64,000 bases of DNA from Haliclystus octoradiatus (Eukaryota; Cnidaria; Staurozoa; Stauromedusae; Haliclystidae): positions 17,135,307 to 17,199,306 of the forward strand of contig OU744451.1 in assembly GCA_916610825.1 (NCBI GenBank), read 5' to 3'. The notes beneath the pieces are model-generated. The model was given only the letters and a program-made list of their open reading frames with translations, made no database searches and was not told the origin of the DNA. Of the stretch, positions 53,901 to 59,900 are shown piece after piece (the first letter of the stretch is position 1; each line of letters begins with the position of its first letter). Both the position numbers and the translations under genes were made by a program.

Positions 53901-56900
53901 ATAGTTGCTTGCAAAAATCTCCAGGAGCTCGAAATTTTCCTCGTCTGCCTTGGACCCCTGGCGTCATTGGATGAATTCCATGTTTCTTGTTTATACTGGG
54001 AAGTTTATATATATTTGATTGCCTTAACTCACAAAGTCATGATTAGCTTATCAAGTTTTTGCATCTAAATTTTCGTTTGCTCTTTAATGTGTGTCAGTGT
54101 CTGTCCAAAAAAGATCAGATATTGATTTAGATTGATTGAAAACCATCCTTTTACTGTATCTTTATTTATTTCTCTCTTCCTTCTTGTAGTTCATCTTTCA
54201 ACCAAAACAATCCCTTCAATCTGATATAATTGTTGGATAACTGATTAATTAACCATGTATTCGTCGGGGGTATTTATAGTCTGAAAAGTCAACGGGGGTA
54301 TGGAATATATTTAATCCCGACGGGAGGCAGACCTGTGCCACATGCCCCCTATACTCCACTTTACCAACGGCCGTTTCGTATAGGCCGTTTCATTGGTTTA
54401 TTGGTTCTGTTTATAATATAGATGACACAACGTTGCTAGTGCATCATTTCATTCGCTAAAATTTTGCAAGGCCCATATGTAGAGTAGCGGAATCATTGGC
54501 ATTGTGGAGCTAGGCAAGAGGGGAGGGGAGGAGGTAACGTTGAATGATAGCCATAAGCCATAAGCGGATGTGCAACTTATTGCAACACTGTTTTGAAATT
54601 TGTAGAACTTAGGAGTGTCAAATTCTAGGAAAAGAAATCTTTGTGAAATAATTTTGTAATATTAGTGCTACAACTTTTTAATATTAGAACTTGTTTTTTA
54701 ATATTGGAGTCGCTAGGCAGTAAAATAAGAACGTCACAATAGAACATATTTTGCTTGAATATTCAGACAGAAATTTAAAAGTTCAGAATTTATTGTGGTT
54801 GTGTATTTTTTCAAAATGACACTCCCCATATTAACCTATTTCAAGGAGTTACCCTCCATAGATTTTATGGTATGTCAGTAGTTACCACATATAATAGTTC
54901 AATATTCAGACTTTGTGAACCTATGTGGGATTCATAATAACACTTAAAGGGTGTACAGTACTTCTTAGACTGCCTTATCACAGATTAAAAAGGATTTAAT
55001 ATCTCAAGTACCCTCGGTAACATCCTTCATATTCTTTGAAGTTTTACCGTTAGAGATAAATTGTAAGATCATAATATGAGATTGGCAACCACTAAGATCT
55101 TTTCCAGACAATCATGATCTCACAAAAGTACCGTGTGATTACTATTACCCAATCAGAAGTTATATTTCTCTATTGAAGTTGTAGATGCTATTTTCATGCT
55201 GGAACGGATTGGGGATAACCCTAGAACTCCTAGATAGTATGACGTCAATATATTTAATAATATCGCCCTATACAGATGGACCCGATAATTCTATTTTTAG
55301 AGTAGCAGCTATTAGAGTCAATACTAATCTCCAGCTCGACCACAAAAACCAAAACCATGAAAGTGTTGTAAAAACACCATGAAAATGTAAAAAAGTGACA
55401 ACCACGAATTTTTTAAACCATGAAAAAGTTCGAGAACCACGAAAACATCCATATTCACGATATTAAAATATGGAAATGCCTTGAAATGCCCCATGAAAGT
55501 GCAATGAAATTTCACGATTATTTTTATGGTTTTGGTGTCAGTAGTGACTGTATAAGTCAGTTTTCATATATTTATGATAGAATGACATTGGTTTTTAGGG
55601 CACAACGATAATCCGCAACTCTTTAGAATGGAATTTTAGCCCCTTCCCTCTGTCTTATATGAGCTAATCCCACAGATCTTCTAGACCTCAATAACATCCA
55701 ACTGTTTGACTATCCATTAACTAATTGCTTTGTATTTAACTACTAATCTTTATTCTATCATTTGGATCGTAAACTGATTTTCGCTTACTCCGATTGATTC
55801 TAAATTAGATTTGTGTGGGATCTTAACATAATAGTACGGGTGGGTGTGGTGTTTGGACCATGCCTTAGTTAAATACCATACTTCTGTATGATGTCATATT
55901 AAATATTTTATTTGTAGGCAGAAAAATGAAAAGATATATATTATTGTTTGATATTGTATTGTTATGACTTTGGTATATAACTGGCCATCTGATCACTTTG
56001 ATTATTATGTGATCAAAAGTATTTCAAGAGAATAGCTCGAGAGAATAGTGTGCTTTGGTAATTTTCAGTACCTGTTTTGTTTGTTAGTCTGGTTTGGTTT
56101 TGAAAGCATTTCGGGACTATGCACACAAGAGTATTGTTTTGGTTATATAGTTATTTTATGAGCATCATTGAAGATTTTTGTGGCGCCAAAAATGATCTAC
56201 TTGGAATTTCTAGAGCGATGTTGCGGAACTAAATCACCTTTCTATTTGTATATCATATAATCTTACCGCAAACAATCTTAGTTTCTTTAGATAGATACAT
56301 GGATTTCCTGATCTAATCTTTCAGACTGTTATGTTATTCTGACATGATATACTTATACCTCAGACTTAGATAGACCATTTTATCCTGCAAACTCTTTTTG
56401 TTTGATTTTAGCGCATAATCATATAGTGTCAATATTTTTCGAACGATTAAACGACCATTGAACCCCCACACCTTACACTCTTTTTTTTAGAACATTTGAG
56501 GCTCAACTCAATTCCATTCTCAGTGAATGTGCACATATGATCCTTTTAAAAAAGTAATACGGTGTATGTCAAGTCTCGTCAATAATAGTCGAAGTCCTGG
56601 GGGGTTGACACCAGCTCTGCATGGGTTTGCTACTTTGGTAAAAATAAATTATCCCAAAAAGTTCAAACAATCCTGTTAATATTTATCAGAATCTTCTTGG
56701 TGATAATTTTGGTACAAAATAACAACACAACTAAATTTGCACAACGTTTCGACTGATTGACTTCAGCCATTCTCAAGTGAATGTTTTTTATTATTAATTA
56801 AGATATATTTATACATAAAAATGTTTGCCCCTTGAGGGTAAAGTTACATCATGAAAAATATTTACAATTATATGAGATCTATATCAGTGACAACAGTAAC

Positions 56901-59900
56901 TATGGTAACTAGCCTATAGATATGAAATGCATGCAGTTATTTGAAAACTTTGGCCCGGATGGAATCGCCCTGAACGTTTAATGTTGGTTTCAGTTCTTGA
57001 ATTGCCAGCATTTCATTCACGAGACAATCGAATTTATTTTTGCACTTTTTTATTATTCTAAAATGTTTTTCAAATTGATCAGTAGATATGTTGTATTATT
57101 TATTAGCCGGCTTAATTTCTTGCCATGTTTTCTTGTTAATGACTGATACTTTCGCTCTCTCATAATACTTAAGGCCTTTAAAATTGATAAATACATGATT
57201 GTGGTGAATTTCTCTTTTATATCTACGAATAGACCATTTACCTCTAGTTGGAATTTTTTCAGTTCCCTTGTTCTCACTTTGATTTCTTCTTTGATGATAT
57301 TCATCTGATAACTTTCCGTAGAATCTTTCCATTTTTTTGACTTTACACTCTCTACTCTGGCAAATGTTGGTGTAACGCCAAAGTTTAAACAGAGTCGTAA
57401 ATATTCTAGACCAGTTTCACAACTGACTAGGTGGTTGCTACACTTTTCTAATCTCCGGAAAAGTAGTAACTGATTGTTGCGTTTTATAATATTTATCAGA
57501 ATCTTCTTGGTGATAATTTTGGTACAAAATAACAACACAACTAAATTTGCACAACGTTTCGACTGATTGACTTCAGCCATTCTCAAGTGAATGTTTTTTA
57601 TTATTAATTAAGATATATTTATACATAAAAATGTTTGCCCCTTGAGGGTAAAGTTACATCATGAAAAATATTTACAATTATATGAGATCTATATCAGTGA
57701 CAACAGTAACTATGGTAACTAGCCTATAGATATGAAATGCATGCAGTTATTTGAAAACTTTGGCCCGGATGGAATCGCCCTGAACGTTTAATGTTGGTTT
57801 CAGTTCTTGAATTGCCAGCATTTCATTCACGAGACAATCGAATTTATTTTTGCACTTTTTTATTATTCTAAAATGTTTTTCAAATTGATCAGTAGATATG
57901 TTGTATTATTTATTAGCCGGCTTAATTTCTTGCCATGTTTTCTTGTTAATGACTGATACTTTCGCTCTCTCATAATACTTAAGGCCTTTAAAATTGATAA
58001 ATACATGATTGTGGTGAATTTCTCTTTTATATCTACGAATAGACCATTTACCTCTAGTTGGAATTTTTTCAGTTCCCTTGTTCTCACTTTGATTTCTTCT
58101 TTGATGATATTCATCTGATAACTTTCCGTAGAATCTTTCCATTTTTTTGACTTTACACTCTCTACTCTGGCAAATGTTGGTGTAACGCCAAAGTTTAAAC
58201 AGAGTCGTAAATATTCTAGACCAGTTTCACAACTGACTAGGTGGTTGCTACACTTTTCTAATCTCCGGAAAAGTAGTAACTGATTGTTGCGTTTTATAAT
58301 ATTTATCAGAATCTTCTTGGTGATAATTTTGGTACAAAATAACAACACAACTAAATTTGCACAACGTTTCGACTGATTGACTTCAGCCATTCTCAAGTGA
58401 ATGTTTTTTATTATTAATTAAGATATATTTATACATAAAAATGTTTGCCCCTTGAGGGTAAAGTTACATCATGAAAAATATTTACAATTATATGAGATCT
58501 ATATCAGTGACAACAGTAACTATGGTAACTAGCCTATAGATATGAAATGCATGCAGTTATTTGAAAACTTTGGCCCGGATGGAATCGCCCTGAACGTTTA
58601 ATGTTGGTTTCAGTTCTTGAATTGCCAGCATTTCATTCACGAGACAATCGAATTTATTTTTGCACTTTTTTATTATTCTAAAATGTTTTTCAAATTGATC
58701 AGTAGATATGTTGTATTATTTATTAGCCGGCTTAATTTCTTGCCATGTTTTCTTGTTAATGACTGATACTTTCGCTCTCTCATAATACTTAAGGCCTTTA
58801 AAATTGATAAATACATGATTGTGGTGAATTTCTCTTTTATATCTACGAATAGACCATTTACCTCTAGTTGGAATTTTTTCAGTTCCCTTGTTCTCACTTT
58901 GATTTCTTCTTTGATGATATTCATCTGATAACTTTCCGTAGAATCTTTCCATTTTTTTGACTTTACACTCTCTACTCTGGCAAATGTTGGTGTAACGCCA
59001 AAGTTTAAACAGAGTCGTAAATATTCTAGACCAGTTTCACAACTGACTAGGTGGTTGCTACACTTTTCTAATCTCCGGAAAAGTAGTAACTGATTGTTGC
59101 GTTTTATAATATTTATCAGAATCTTCTTGGTGATAATTTTGGTACAAAATAACAACACAACTAAATTTGCACAACGTTTCGACTGATTGACTTCAGCCAT
59201 TCTCAAGTGAATGTTTTTTATTATTAATTAAGATATATTTATACATAAAAATGTTTGCCCCTTGAGGGTAAAGTTACATCATGAAAAATATTTACAATTA
59301 TATGAGATCTATATCAGTGACAACAGTAACTATGGTAACTAGCCTATAGATATGAAATGCATGCAGTTATTTGAAAACTTTGGCCCGGATGGAATCGCCC
59401 TGAACGTTTAATGTTGGTTTCAGTTCTTGAATTGCCAGCATTTCATTCACGAGACAATCGAATTTATTTTTGCACTTTTTTATTATTCTAAAATGTTTTT
59501 CAAATTGATCAGTAGATATGTTGTATTATTTATTAGCCGGCTTAATTTCTTGCCATGTTTTCTTGTTAATGACTGATACTTTCGCTCTCTCATAATACTT
59601 AAGGCCTTTAAAATTGATAAATACATGATTGTGGTGAATTTCTCTTTTATATCTACGAATAGACCATTTACCTCTAGTTGGAATTTTTTCAGTTCCCTTG
59701 TTCTCACTTTGATTTCTTCTTTGATGATATTCATCTGATAACTTTCCGTAGAATCTTTCCATTTTTTTGACTTTACACTCTCTACTCTGGCAAATGTTGG
59801 TGTAACGCCAAAGTTTAAACAGAGTCGTAAATATTCTAGACCAGTTTCACAACTGACTAGGTGGTTGCTACACTTTTCTAATCTCCGGAAAAGTAGTAAC

